From assembly GCA_030340625.1 (NCBI GenBank), contig JAOPHQ010006611.1:35835-99834 (forward strand): a stretch of 64,000 nucleotides of DNA. The letters are read 5' to 3'. Below are positions 9,318 to 19,618 of this stretch, one piece after another. Origin of the DNA: Merluccius polli (Eukaryota; Chordata; Actinopteri; Gadiformes; Merlucciidae). Under the pieces are notes generated by a model. It was not told where the DNA came from. It searched no databases and saw only the letters and a program-made list of their open reading frames with translations. The first letter of the stretch is position 1. Each line of letters begins with the position of its first letter. The translations under genes were made by a program, and so were the position numbers.

Positions 9318-11522
9318 CTGATGGGAGAACAAGACATGATTAGGGGCTGAAGGTTGGGTCCATTCCCGGTTTTCCGGTCCGGTAAACCGACTGGACCGGC
9401 ATTTGTCACGAAGAGACCAATAAAAAAGTCTCCCAGATCCAACTTGTATTGTGTTGTAATCAGCAGGATGACCACGTGATGAACATGATGTGATGTTTAG
9501 TGGATGACACCTAGTGGTCAAATACGGTACACCGGTCCGGTGTTGAACTTTGTTACACCGACCCAACCGTTCATCATCATCATCATCACCATCACCATCA
9601 TCATCATCATCATCATCATCATCGTCGTCATCGTCATCACAAACATTAACATAGAAAGACACAAATATATGCTATGATAGGTACTATAGTGGAATAGTGT
9701 GCTGTGACTTTTATATAGTTTTTAAGATCATTAAAGTTAAAGTTAATTTAAATCCCATGTGTGTGTGAGTGGCTGTCAGTCAAAACATTGAAACCTAGAA
9801 AAATGTATAAACTGCATCTACACCCACAATATTTACACTATCTACACATATTATACATCAACATGTTCAGCATGGTGAGCTTATGATCATATGAAATATC
9901 TGAGCAATACTTTGCATACTGTAAGACATTAAACTGTTAAAGGTTCCAATACACATCCATTGTAATGGAGCTTCAAAGGGACACCTGCAGGCTGAACAAA
10001 GTGAGCTCACATACAGGCTGGAAATGAACTGCTAGTACCACAGAAGTGGTTCAGACTATACACACATACATAAACATACGTACACATACGTATACACACA
10101 TAATTATCTATTATTAGAATTATTATTGTTATCATTATTGTTGTTGTTATTATTGTTAGTATTGCTATTGCCACATTATTATTACTATTATACTGGTGGT
10201 GTTGGCAGTGGTAATATTAATTTGCCCGGCTTCTGATTTGAGTGGTGTATTTTGTTTAGTTGTCTCACGTTTTGTCTATTTATTCATTTATTGATATTAG
10301 TATCACATCATTTATTCATTTGTTCATTTTGCTGGGATCTGTTTTGTCTAAATGTTGCTGGTAGGTTTCATTTTATTATTTTATATTTCTCTTTCTTCCC
10401 TTGATCCTTTTGCTCCATCTCCCCTCCATATCTTTCACACAGAAACCATCCACCCACAAACCCCCACACACACACCTACACACATGCGTACGACAATAGA
10501 AACCCTTAGTTTGTATTGTGTTGTTGTTGTTGTTGTTGTTGTGTTGTGTTGATGTTGTTGTGCTGTTGAGTTGTGTTTGGTTGGTTTGAGTCGAGTTCTT
10601 CTGCTTGTCTTGTGCTGTCATACAGTCGGTTTAGTTCGTTTCCATGTTGGTCACTTGTATTACACTATAAACAACAAATACAAACTACTAATGTGGAAGT
10701 GATGTGTATTAGTATGTAGTGTTCACACCCATAGAGGGGGGGGGGGGGCTGAACTCAGGTTATTTGAACTTCAAATGAATGAAAGATGAATAAATATGTT
10801 TTCTTTTCTTTGTGAGTATGGTGGCGAGCGGTAGTTTAGTGTTTAAAACATCAGCGGACTGTAAATACTGCTGAGTGATAGTTTGGGGCTCTTTGCTGCT
10901 GTAAATGGTGAGAACAGTCCTAGTTCATGTTCCAGGGCTTTCCATTTCTGCACTCTTCTCATTTCCTACCCTAACGATATTATTAAACAGCATCACCCCT
11001 TATAGTAGGCTGCATTATTATAATTATAATTGTATAAAATGGTTCCAACATGAAATACATGTATAATTATTCATGTTAATATTATAATTATTATATTGGT
11101 GTGGCTAATGTAATAATTAAAATATTAATAGCAACAAGACAATAGTATTATTTTAATTTATATTATGTCTAGAATATAAAATACACATATAATTACGATG
11201 AATAGTATCCTGATTATTATGGTTATGTCTAATGTAATAATGATAGCAATAAATAATAACAATAATCATAATATAATAACAATTATAGTAATAATATGAA
11301 TTAAAACATATTTAGAATAAATAATAATAAATAGACCCAATAATAACTAGAATAAAATACAAATGTAACAATCATAATAATATGACTTATAATCCATAAG
11401 AGACATGATCATCAACATCATCTTCATTCCAGTAGGATCTGAATGAACGGACGTCACCTACTGCTGTGTGGACTTCCATCTAAATAGTTAGTGTGTGTTA
11501 ATCAAACTAAACAGACACTTAC
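9318..11522 (-). other. Intron of TRIM gene A (2.2 kb)
   Basis: The donor is GT at 11522-11521 (aagaagt|gtaagt) and the acceptor is AG at 9319-9318. It contains an ATC/TCA microsatellite at about 9571-9641, a GC-rich imperfect palindrome built on 'ccggtccggt' (about 9370-9550), a TTG microsatellite near 10519-10545, a G12 run near 10737 and AT-rich DNA from 11030 to 11400. No other coding exon is recognised. Confidence 0.75.
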
Positions 11523-12660
11523 ACTTCTTTAGAGATGATCTCAGGTCAGGCACCTTCTTCATCTCCATGCTCAGTGTCTTCTTCATCTCCATGCTCAGTG
11601 TCTTCTTCATCTCCATGCTCAGTGTCTTCTTCATCTCCATGCTCAGTGTCTCCTGCAGCTGATCCAGGGATCTCCTCAAGGTCCCTACGTATGATGGAGG
11701 ACGGACCTCCACTGTGGTCCAGTCCCTGGTGTGTGGAGGATTCTTCAGGGATGTGAAGGTCTGGAGGAAGTGGAGGTGGTCTTCAGTGTGTGTGAGCTGC
11801 TTCACCTCTGATCTTCTGTTGATCAGATCTTTTATGTCCTGCTCCAGCTGTTTGATGAGGCCTTCAGCTTGTTTCTCTGTGGATTTCAGTTTCTTTTTAA
11901 CCGTTTGGCTGAAATCATCCCGCTGCTTTTCAATGCATCTGATCAGATCAGTGAGGACCTGCTCACCTTCGGCTATCTCTCTGTCTGCAACTGCTTTGCT
12001 GCGTTTTACTGTATCTTTGATCTTCTGAATCTTTTGTTGTCTCTCCTGGATCATCTGCTGAACTTCAGACTCTATCTTCCCCAGCTGGGCGGTCTTCACT
12101 TCATATTCCTCCTTTAGAGGTACAACAGGATGGGACCTGTGGTCCGTCATGCAGACCAGACACACACACACCTGGTCAGTCTGGCAGAAGAGCTCCAGAA
12201 GTCGGTCGTGTTTCTTACACATCCTGTCTTCCAGACCGTCCATAGGCTCGACCAGCTCATGTTTCTTCAGGCGTGCGACTCTCTGATGTGGCTCCAGGTG
12301 GGTGTGGCAGTAAGACATAAAACACACTAGGCAGGACTTCACGGCTTTCAGCTGGGTCCCAGTACAGACGTCACAGCGAACTTCTCCTGGTTCAACACAA
12401 GACTGCTCTTTGACTCGTACGGACCGTCTAAACTGATCCACCATCTCTGATAAGACGATATTGACACGTAGATCAGGTCTTGTGTGGAAAAGCTCATTGC
12501 AAACAGGACATTTGTACCGGACTTGGTCATCCCAGAACGTTGTAATACAGGTTCTGCAGAAGTTGTGTCCACAGGACGTGGTAACTGGGCTGTTGAACAC
12601 ATCCAGACAGATGGAGCAGGAAAAGTTCTCCTCAGACCAGGAAGTGTTAGCAGAGGCCAT
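11523..12660 (-). CDS. TRIM gene A, exon 1: RING, B-box 1, B-box 2, coiled coil
   Basis: This exon encodes the N-terminal 379 residues of a bloodthirsty/TRIM39-like RING E3 ubiquitin ligase. The C3HC4 RING ligands are C15, C18, C30, H32, C35, C38, C51 and C54. B-box 1 spans about 96-125 (C96, C99, C110, C113, C118, H121). B-box 2 spans about 148-177 (C148, H151, C159, D162, C167, C170, H174, H177). A coiled coil follows from about 185 to 320, the segment through which TRIMs dimerise. The exon ends with four tandem copies of an 8-residue unit, TLSMEMKK, before VPDLRSSLKK and a phase-1 donor. Exon 1 plus the PRY-SPRY exon make 561 residues with no stop. ATG at 12660 follows an acceptor two bases upstream. 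Differences from its sisters include KKKLKS and NRRSE in the coiled coil. Confidence 0.92.
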
Positions 12661-12771
12661 TCCTAGACACAGACCACGTGGTTTATGTGTTGAGCAACGC
12701 CATTATCTTTCTAATCCCATGACGGGAAGACAGGTTTTAACTTTATCTCACAGTGCTGCCGTTTTACTCAC

Positions 12772-12897
12772 CTTGCTGTAGTTCCTGTCCGTCAGTCGAT
12801 TTGTTCAAATGCGTTTTCTTTTCCTCCTGAAAGAGAGAACCGCCTCCACGTCGACTGGCTTTGGTTTCGGGGAACCTTATGTTTCGGTTTCCTGGAA
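12772..12897 (-). promoter_or_regulatory. Leader exon and ISRE/GAS promoter of TRIM gene A
   Basis: On the minus strand a strong donor, caag|gtgagt, ends an untranslated leader exon at 12772. The matching acceptor ctag is at 12663, just before the ATG, so the leader intron is 109 bp. Upstream, 12881-12893 reads on the minus strand as AGGAAACCGAAAC, a perfect GAAANNGAAA interferon-stimulated response element. It overlaps TTCCTGGAA (12889-12897), a perfect TTCNNNGAA STAT (GAS) site. A weaker IRF-like AAAAGAAAAC lies near 12810-12822. The start of transcription is not defined. Confidence 0.65.
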
Positions 12898-12903
12898 TAG
12901 ACT

Positions 12904-13030
12904 CCTCCCCTCTCCTCTCGTCTCCTCCCCTCTCCTCTCGTCTCCTCCCCTCTCCTCTCCTCTCCTCTCCTCCCCTCCTCTCCCCTCTCGTCTCCTCTCC
13001 TCTCCTCTCGTCTCCTCCCCTCTCCTCTCG
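12904..13030. repeat. CT/GA-rich minisatellite, gene A promoter
   Basis: A polypyrimidine tract of CTCCC/CTCTC/CTCGT words (purine GGAGA/GAGAG on the transcribed-sense strand) sits directly upstream of the ISRE/GAS site. Its length differs in each gene: about 127, 62, 182, 106 and 77 bp in A to E. Frames through it are low-complexity and not coding. Confidence 0.85.
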
Positions 13031-13040
13031 GGGACATGTC

Positions 13041-13728
13041 TCATGTTGGAGGTGTCGCAGATGTTGACGCCTTGATGACAGAGGCAGGGGGCTCCCACTT
13101 AAAACACTGTGGCTCAAGGCTCGCCATCTTCACTGTCATGATGGATGATAGTTCCTCCAGAGCCAAACTGTTTCGGGTTTTGGTTTTGTTCAGTCCAACC
13201 ACAGAGAAAACTCGTTCTGCATCAGCATTTGAATGAGGAAGTACCAAGACCAACCTGGCAATACGAGACAGCTGCAGATCTGCTCATACCGGTCACCTTT
13301 GAAACATGTACATAGGAAGCCTAATTACTCTCAAGTATGTTTGTGTAGTATTCAATTGATTATGTCAATGGGTATTCCCGTTGACAGAGAACGTCGAGTG
13401 GGTTTTAAATGTCGGCGCTGTTGTGTGTGAAAGATACTTAGAGACGCCAAGACCCGCCTCCCGTTGCTTCTGATTGGTTTATATCGCGTGGTGCCTTCCG
13501 TGGTTGGTTAGATTTAGGCACAAAGGACTGATGGTCTGGGATTGGTTATCTCGGTCAGTCAATCAGAGTTACTCGAACTACGGCCGCGAGGACCAAAGTT
13601 TATTATCATGACAAAAATAGAGTATTGAATGGGGAAATAAGCGGAGAAATGTCAAGTGTGGCGTGTGGTGTGAGAATGGGTCAAATTGCGTGACTGTCAC
13701 ACTCAAAGCGTGACGCTTGGCAGCTCTG
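13041..13728 (-). pseudogene. hAT transposon relic, transposase C-terminus, unit 1
   Basis: A 70-codon frame at 13253-13041 contains PHSNADAERVFSVVGLNK and SSIMTVKMASLEPQCFKWEP, which match the C-terminal dimerisation region of a fish hAT-family transposase. The rest of the transposase is missing. About 470 bp further right, minus-strand CAGAGCTGCCAAGCGTCACG at 13728 resembles an hAT terminal repeat, so this appears to be a shrunken element whose other end was lost in the CT/GA tract. Two CCAAT boxes and a GATATAAACC word occur on the minus strand around 13480-13550. Confidence 0.7.
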
Positions 13729-14280
13729 TAATGATATACTTCACTATCCCCCATGATGGTAAACATATTCCAAGCACTTCTTACATTAAGAACAAAATAC
13801 CAAGTTACCCAAATATTCATATTCTTCAGAGTCAGAGTTATTCAGAGTTAAATGCCTTTATAGGTGCTACGTCACGATGACGTGAGGCATTGTGGGAATC
13901 GCTGAATCTGAGAATAAACGGTCCAATGTTTTATTAAAAATAGAAATGGGTTTCACGTATGTGTTAGCCTGTCCTCATAACATCTCATCTTCACCTTGCT
14001 TTTCAAATGAGTGCCGTCTAGGGACTGAAGTGACACTCCTGAGTGAGGAGGACTTCCCCGTGAATGGGGTCCTGTCCTCACCCGTTAGTCTTCTAAGATC
14101 ATACTTTCAGGGATCATTTCTATAGTTTTTGACTTGAGAAATATCGTACGAAAGTGATCGGTTACTCCAACCACGATGAAGAGTACTGATGTTCCCTTCT
14201 GAGCGCGAAGCGGGCAGCGAGTCATGATTCAGTTCATCCGCTCGTTGTCATTGATGACCGTTCCTCGCTCCCTAGTGGAG
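13729..14280. other. Unit 1 distal spacer, no gene
   Basis: Nothing coding is supported. It contains a near-palindromic CRE-like ACGTCACGATGACGT at 13869-13883 followed by 'gcattgtgggaa', and near 14200-14270 an imperfect inverted arrangement of GAGCG/CGCTC words. It is conserved in all five units. Confidence 0.4.
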
Positions 14281-14568
14281 CCTGGAGGTAGGGAACATGA
14301 TCAGAGTGGTCACTTATATACTGTCCTAAAATATGAAGCTGATTCAGTAGCATCCTGGAGGTAGGGAACATGATCAGAGTGGTCACTTATATACTGTCCT
14401 AAAATATGAAGCTGATTCAGTAGCATCCTGGAGGTAGGGAACATGATCAGAGTGGTCACTTATACACTGTCCTAAAATATGAAGCTGATTCAGTATTGTC
14501 CTGGAGGTAGGGAACATGATCAGAGTGGTCACTTATACACTGTCCTTAAATATCAAGCTGATTCAGTA

Positions 14569-14570
<2 letters not shown>
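14281..14570. repeat. 73-bp tandem repeat, unit 1 (4 copies)
   Basis: The unit contains 'cctggaggtagggaacatga', 'tcagagtggtcacttata' and 'aagctgattcagtagcat'. Copy number differs among units: 4, 4, 8, 5 and 3. Confidence 0.9.
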
Positions 14571-14623
<53 letters not shown>

Positions 14624-14918
14624 TAATGAATGAAAACATGAAGGTTGGCAATGAAGGATGAACACATGAAGGTGTGTGTGTGTGTGTGTGTGTGTGTTAT
14701 AGTTGACACTGATATTTCAGTGTCATGTGAAATGAAGGATGAACACATGAAGGTTGGTAATGAAGGATGAACACATGAAGGTTGGTAATGAAGGATGAAC
14801 ACATGAAGGTTGGTAATGAAGGATGAACACATGAAGGTTGGTAATGAAGGATGAACACATGAAGGTTGGTAATGAAGGATGAACACATGAAGGTTGGCAA
14901 TGAAGGATGAACACATGA

Positions 14919-14982
<64 letters not shown>

Positions 14983-15019
14983 GTTATAGTTGACACTGAT
15001 ATTTCAGTGTCATGTGATC
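14571..15019. repeat. AT and TG microsatellites with 28-bp minisatellite, unit 1
   Basis: In order: (AT)n to about 14620, one 28-bp unit, (TG)n, the near-palindrome GACACTGATATTTCAGTGTC, a 28-bp array at 14731-14922 (about 7 copies), (TG)n to about 14984, and a second GACACTGATATTTCAGTGTC. The near-palindrome thus brackets the array. Confidence 0.9.
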
Positions 15020-15023
15020 TTAA

Positions 15024-15871
15024 AGGGACACTAAGTAATTTTTTCCCCCATCTAGTGGTCAAATTGTATTTTGCATTCAAACGAATTTATTCTCTCCAGC
15101 GCCTCGCGTTTTTGAACTACGGCAAGCGGTATTAGTCAAGATTCAAGAAGCTATGACATGATAACATGTCTTCAAACACCACTTCATCACGTTTTGTTTC
15201 TGATGATGAGGTACGTTCAGTGCTCGAAGTGGAAAAATATAAGCAACGTGGGGGGGGGGGATATTAACCCACCGCGCTACGACCAACGGGGGGGGGGGAT
15301 ATTAACCCACCGCGCTACGACCAACGGGGGATCGTAACCCACCGCGGACCTATGACCGCAGCCTGTGACAAGTGCCGGTACGCAAGAAAAAGTGCCGGTA
15401 CGCTAAAGGGTAAAATGTAGAAGTGCCGGTGCTGCGTACCGGTGCGTAGCGGCCCACTTCGAGCACTGGGTACGTTATTTCAAACAAACTTCAAACTGCA
15501 TTGAATCATTAGTGTGAGCATGTATGAGTAATTACTCCTCCAGATAGTGAATTATGTTCTCATGTTTATATCGTTTTTTAAGTGACAAGCGCGTCTCGCT
15601 AAGCTCCTCCTCTGTTCCAGTCACGCTGGCTCTGAGTGAAAACGCGTTTAGCCTTTTAGCTTTTTGTCCCTCTCGGGAGTCCATAGACCGGAAAGACATG
15701 GCGGCCTCCATAGAGCTTGCCCGCCCTATGTATATTCTGATAAGTGATTCTTCGCTCAGGAGGATAAGTGAGATTGTTGACATTGATCATTGTACACCAA
15801 TGGGGACTTATTTATGAATGAAGACGTTGATTTGAGGTAATAAATTACTTAAAAAACTACTTAGTGTCCCT
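15024..15871. mobile_element. piggyBac-like MITE (848 bp) at a TTAA site
   Basis: Terminal inverted repeats are AGGGACACTAAGTAATTTTT on the left and TACTTAGTGTCCCT on the right, flanked by TTAA at 15020-15023 and 15872-15875. Sister units carry the empty site gatcTTAAtctccc (25111, 49993, 61216), so the duplication is exactly TTAA, the piggyBac signature. No transposase frame is present. An 87-codon frame at 15554-15817 has no recognised domain. A second MITE is nested inside. Confidence 0.85.
15218..15468. mobile_element. Nested hAT-like MITE (251 bp)
   Basis: It has perfect 15-bp terminal inverted repeats, CAGTGCTCGAAGTGG and its complement, flanked by identical 8-bp duplications GGTACGTT at 15210-15217 and 15469-15476. 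Internally it holds G-runs with two copies of 'attaacccaccgcgctacga' and the hairpin-like 'gtgccggtacgc' repeats. It inserted into the piggyBac-like MITE after that element existed. Confidence 0.88.
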
Positions 15872-16104
15872 TTAATCTCCCACTTGACAGAAGTGTCTAT
15901 CGGGTGTAGTATGCGAGGAGACTCCGGTCTCTGTATTAAATCTCAAGAGCAACTTCCACATGGAGTTCAGCGGCACTATTGTTCAGTGTCCGCCACGGCC
16001 TGAACCTTTATCCTGACGCACGGTGGTGCGACGCGAAATGTCTTCCTGATAGGTAGACTCATAGGAAACCCTGCTGGAGGGAAACCCCGTTGAGCCCTTA
16101 CAAA

Positions 16105-16423
16105 CATTCTTTCCACATCCGGTGACTGGTGAGAGGGTGTGGTGGTGATGGGTGCTTGCCACATGGTGAAGTTGGCGCGGAATGTGCTGCAGGCGTACAG
16201 TCCATTAACCAGCACCAGTGGCCAGATCAACTGGAGATACGTCGTTCATCTGAATGATGTCCAAACAAAAGATGGACTGCACGCTACCAACAGGGGAACA
16301 GACAAGCATGTGAGTTTTGATTCGCAGAAGATGAAGGTGTCCCTGGCTGCACACACACTGGTGGCTCTGGACCTTGGCTAGTCACAGTGTCAACACTGTG
16401 AAGCAACAGCTGAATTCATGGAG
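16105..16423 (+). pseudogene. P-element/THAP9-like transposase fragment, unit 2
   Basis: The + strand encodes FFPHPVTGERVW, then after a frame change ACHMVKLARNVLQAYSPL, QINWRYVVHLNDVQTKDGLH and KMKVSLAAHTLVAL. This matches the middle (GTP-binding insertion) part of P-element/THAP9 transposases. A 14-bp deletion between direct repeats GTGGCTCTG near 16368 truncates the frame. The flank 15876-16104 is shared by the units and has no recognised coding content. The fragment ends at a GT donor-like site and is joined soon after to the foldback arm. Confidence 0.72.
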
Positions 16424-16529
16424 GTGATGATAACATACTACTACTAACATACACACGAACTAGGACTGCAAGATTGCTGCTAAAATGTGTATCACACCTT
16501 TTCTCCCTAAGAATGGAGATCAACGAATG

Positions 16530-16736
16530 GAGCTCAGGGCAAAGGAAACGTGAAGTTACAGACAAATCGTTTTTACACACGGATCGCATTTGCAGATCTG
16601 CACGGCAGAAATGTGCCAAAATCCACGTGTAAAAAGACGGCCAATCAGAGCTCCCGCCTGAGTTATAACTGATGACAGACATTTACAGATCTCAGTACGC
16701 ATTTACAGATCTGTTTACACATTCACAGATGTGTGT
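16530..16736. repeat. Solo right arm of foldback element, unit 2
   Basis: Sequence from 'gagctcagggcaaagg' matches the right arm in units 1 and 4 (about 4914-5118), but the left arm and spacer are absent. The junction follows 'gagatcaacgaat' from the P-element region. Confidence 0.75.
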
Positions 16737-17015
16737 ACACTTACAGATCTCTGTACGCATTTGCAGATTTGTCTTCACTTGCAAAACAAATACAGACACA
16801 CAGATTGTTTTACACACACACAAATGTGAATACAGACACACAAATCTTATCACAAACACACAAATGTGAATACACACAGATTTTTTTACACACAAATGTG
16901 AATACAGACAGACAAATCTTATTACGCACACAGAAATGTGAATACACACAAATGTGAATACACACAAATCTTATTACACACACACAGATTGAGATACGCA
17001 CACACAAATAATATT
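16737..17015. repeat. CA-rich tandem repeat, unit 2
   Basis: Same family as 5119-5390, with small copy-number differences. Confidence 0.7.
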
Positions 17016-18143
17016 GTCTCAATAATACCCCCATAGCGGTGTATTCTTCTCGGCTGCCAGCATGCTGGTTTGTGGATGATGAAATGATGGAGGTCCGCTC
17101 CCAAAAGTGTCTGAGTAAATACCTTTTTATTTAACAGAGAACACAAGCGGGATGACATTCAATGCATCTGAATGCCGGCCGAATCTTCTCTGAATCTGAG
17201 TCCGAATCCCCCAATGGGGTCCGAAGCCCTTTGAGACTGTAACTGTGATTAAGGGCTGTACAAATAAAGACTTGACTCCTGTTAAATGAACTAATACTAA
17301 TAAAATCCATGTGATTAAGGAGCAGGTAAGGGTTTGGCTGCAGACATTGGGGATCAAACCCAGTACTTTTCAGCTGGGAGTTGACTTCTCTCTACACAAC
17401 ACACCACACAAACAAACACATACACACCTCATCCTATAGATATTTTACATGAGTGCATACTGTTAACACCATAACCATTAGATTATGAAGGTCCTTTATT
17501 GATCATATATATTCATATATACATATTCCATTGTTAACTATATTTCTACTCAAGGCACAAAGGAGGGAATAGTGATATCCTCCCTCCACACACTGAGGAA
17601 GAGGTGAATAGAGATGACAACATTCAGTTGGACACACTGAGTTGTTTATTACCATTATGCTTTATGAACAAATACAACAGAACAATAGTCCCTTACATGT
17701 ACATGGACATGTTCTGCTGCCGTGTTGTTCCCAACACAACACAAGGAATCAATATTCAGTTTAAAGTCCTTCACAACATGAACATCAGTAGCTTTTCCCA
17801 GCCGCATTTATGAATATAATATTAATCTGCTTTAAATCATGTCCCATGTTAGGCTTATCAACATGAAAACTGATATCAGAGCTCTTCATTACAAAAATGT
17901 TGTTCAAAATATACATATTGTCTAACAAATTATATTTTTAGATTTTACATCAATCAATACTTAAGACTTTTCAAATTAGAAATAAAATATTTGTGAGAGC
18001 TGCTTAGTAAATCCTATGGAAGATCTTAAAAGTCACCACCTTTCATGGTTAAATATATCAATAGATTTGATAAAGGCAAAGGTTGTAGCTTGCTCATGAA
18101 TATTCATTTCTCTGATAGGCTGAGACGCGACCTGCCACGCGGG
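17016..18143. other. Unit 2 spacer, no gene
   Basis: Homologous to 5391-6498, including the LINE-tail-like 'ctgtacaaataaagacttg' near 17255. The B-box-like 'gatcaaaccc' near 17352 differs from the other units. Confidence 0.4.
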
Positions 18144-18594
18144 GGTAATCAATACAATGAATAGAGAACCGGTCAGAAACAAAAGGTAATCAATACAAGA
18201 GAGAACCGATCAGAAACAATAGGTAATCAATACAAGAGAGAACCGATCAGAAACAATAAGTAATCAATACAATAGAGAACCGATCAGAAACAATAGGTAA
18301 AAAATACAATAGGGAACCGATCAGAAACAATAGGTAATCAATACAAGAGAGAACCGATCAGAAACAATAGGTAATCAATACAATAGAGAACCGATCATAA
18401 ACAATATAATCAATACAATAGAGAACCGATCATAAACAATAGGTAATCAATACAAGAGAGAACCGATCAGAAACAATATAATCAATACAATAGAGAACCG
18501 ATCATAAACAATAGGTAATCAATACAAGAGAGAACCGATCATAAACAATAGGTAATCAATACAAGAGAGAACTGATCAGAAACAATAGGTAATC
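18144..18594. repeat. 37-bp satellite, unit 2
   Basis: An uninterrupted tandem array of about 12 copies, some shortened by a few bases ('acaatataatcaatac'). It is the empty-site counterpart of the hAT insertion in units 1 and 4. Confidence 0.9.
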
Positions 18595-18771
18595 ATATCA
18601 CAAATATTATATTATTATTAGATTTGGTTGAAATATTGATCGCCAAACTACAAATGTCTCCACACTTTAAAAGTGCTGCGATAATCATCTGTCTGCATGT
18701 GATGTTAGTTGTGCGCACGCAAAGTCGTTTCTGCTCGCGATGTTTGGAGGTGAGATGCTGAGGATCATAAC

Positions 18772-19322
18772 CTACAACTCACAGAGAGACGCTGAGGAAC
18801 CAGACCAGAACCCAAACCCAGGGAGGAGGACCTCCTGGGTGAATGTGGTCCAGAAGGTGTGGATGTGTGTCAGTGTGTCTGAGGACCCTCCTACACCTGG
18901 GGACACTCTGTAGAAGGACAGAGAGCCAGCAGGCCGGTCCACATACACTCCTACTCTGGTGGAGACAGGGAGGGGGAGACGGATGGATGTTTTACTACCG
19001 TTGTACAAGGCAACGTAACCACCATTATGACACAGAAGACTCCAGGACTTGTTGTTCAATCCAAGCTCGCTGTCATCACCCACTCCTCTCCTTTTGATTC
19101 CTCTGTATGTCACTCCTATACCAACAGCTCCTCTCCTCTCCACCTCCCAGTAACAGCGGCCAGTCAGACCCTCTCTACAAAACACCTGGGGCTGGGAGTC
19201 AAATCTCTCTGGGCGGTAAGGATAAAACTGATCCTCTTCAACCAGCATCACCTCCCTGAGGTCCTCAGACAGAGAGAGACGTCTCTGGGCTGTGTTTGGG
19301 TCCAGTGTGAGTTCACAGGCAT
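18772..19322 (-). CDS. TRIM gene B, terminal exon: PRY-SPRY domain
   Basis: C-terminal B30.2 exon, phase 1 after a cag acceptor, stop at 18772. It begins (Y)ACELTLDPNTAQRRLSLSED and ends FWSGSSASLCEL. It is the most divergent SPRY of the array in its ligand-facing loops: VEEDQFYPYRPERFDSQPQVF in place of the usual SHPDHPERFD, ERRGAVGIGVTYRGIKRRGV, and LLCHNGGYVALYNGSKTSIR. The framework WEVE and VGVYVDRPAGSLSFYRV is unchanged. With exon 1 (21559-22720) it gives 570 residues without a stop. The pattern fits diversifying selection on a binding surface, but no rate test has been done. Confidence 0.88.
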
Positions 19323-19573
19323 CTGATGGGAGAACAAGACATGATTAGGGGCTGAAGGTCGGGTCCATTCCCGGTTTTCCGGTCCGGTAAACCGACTGGA
19401 CCGGCATTTGTCATGAAGAGACCAATAAAAATGTCTCCCAGATCCAACTTGTATTGTGTTGTAATCAGCAGGAGGACCACGTGATGAACATGATGTGATG
19501 TTTAGTGGATGACACCTAGTGGTCAAATACGGTACACCGGTCCGGTGTTGAACTTTGTTACACCGACCCAACC

Positions 19574-19618
<45 letters not shown>

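Noticed and set aside
9340..9570. A GC-rich MITE with 'ccggtccggt' ends in the SPRY intron
   Set aside because: The inverted similarity is short and imperfect, and no target duplication or empty site was found in any unit.
11535..12117. Several + strand frames of 60 to 106 codons opposite each RBCC exon
   Set aside because: They are antisense shadows of the TRIM coding strand.
12792..13117. Arg/Glu/Gly-rich minus-strand and Ser/Pro-rich plus-strand frames
   Set aside because: They are translations of the CT/GA-rich promoter minisatellite with no conserved frame.
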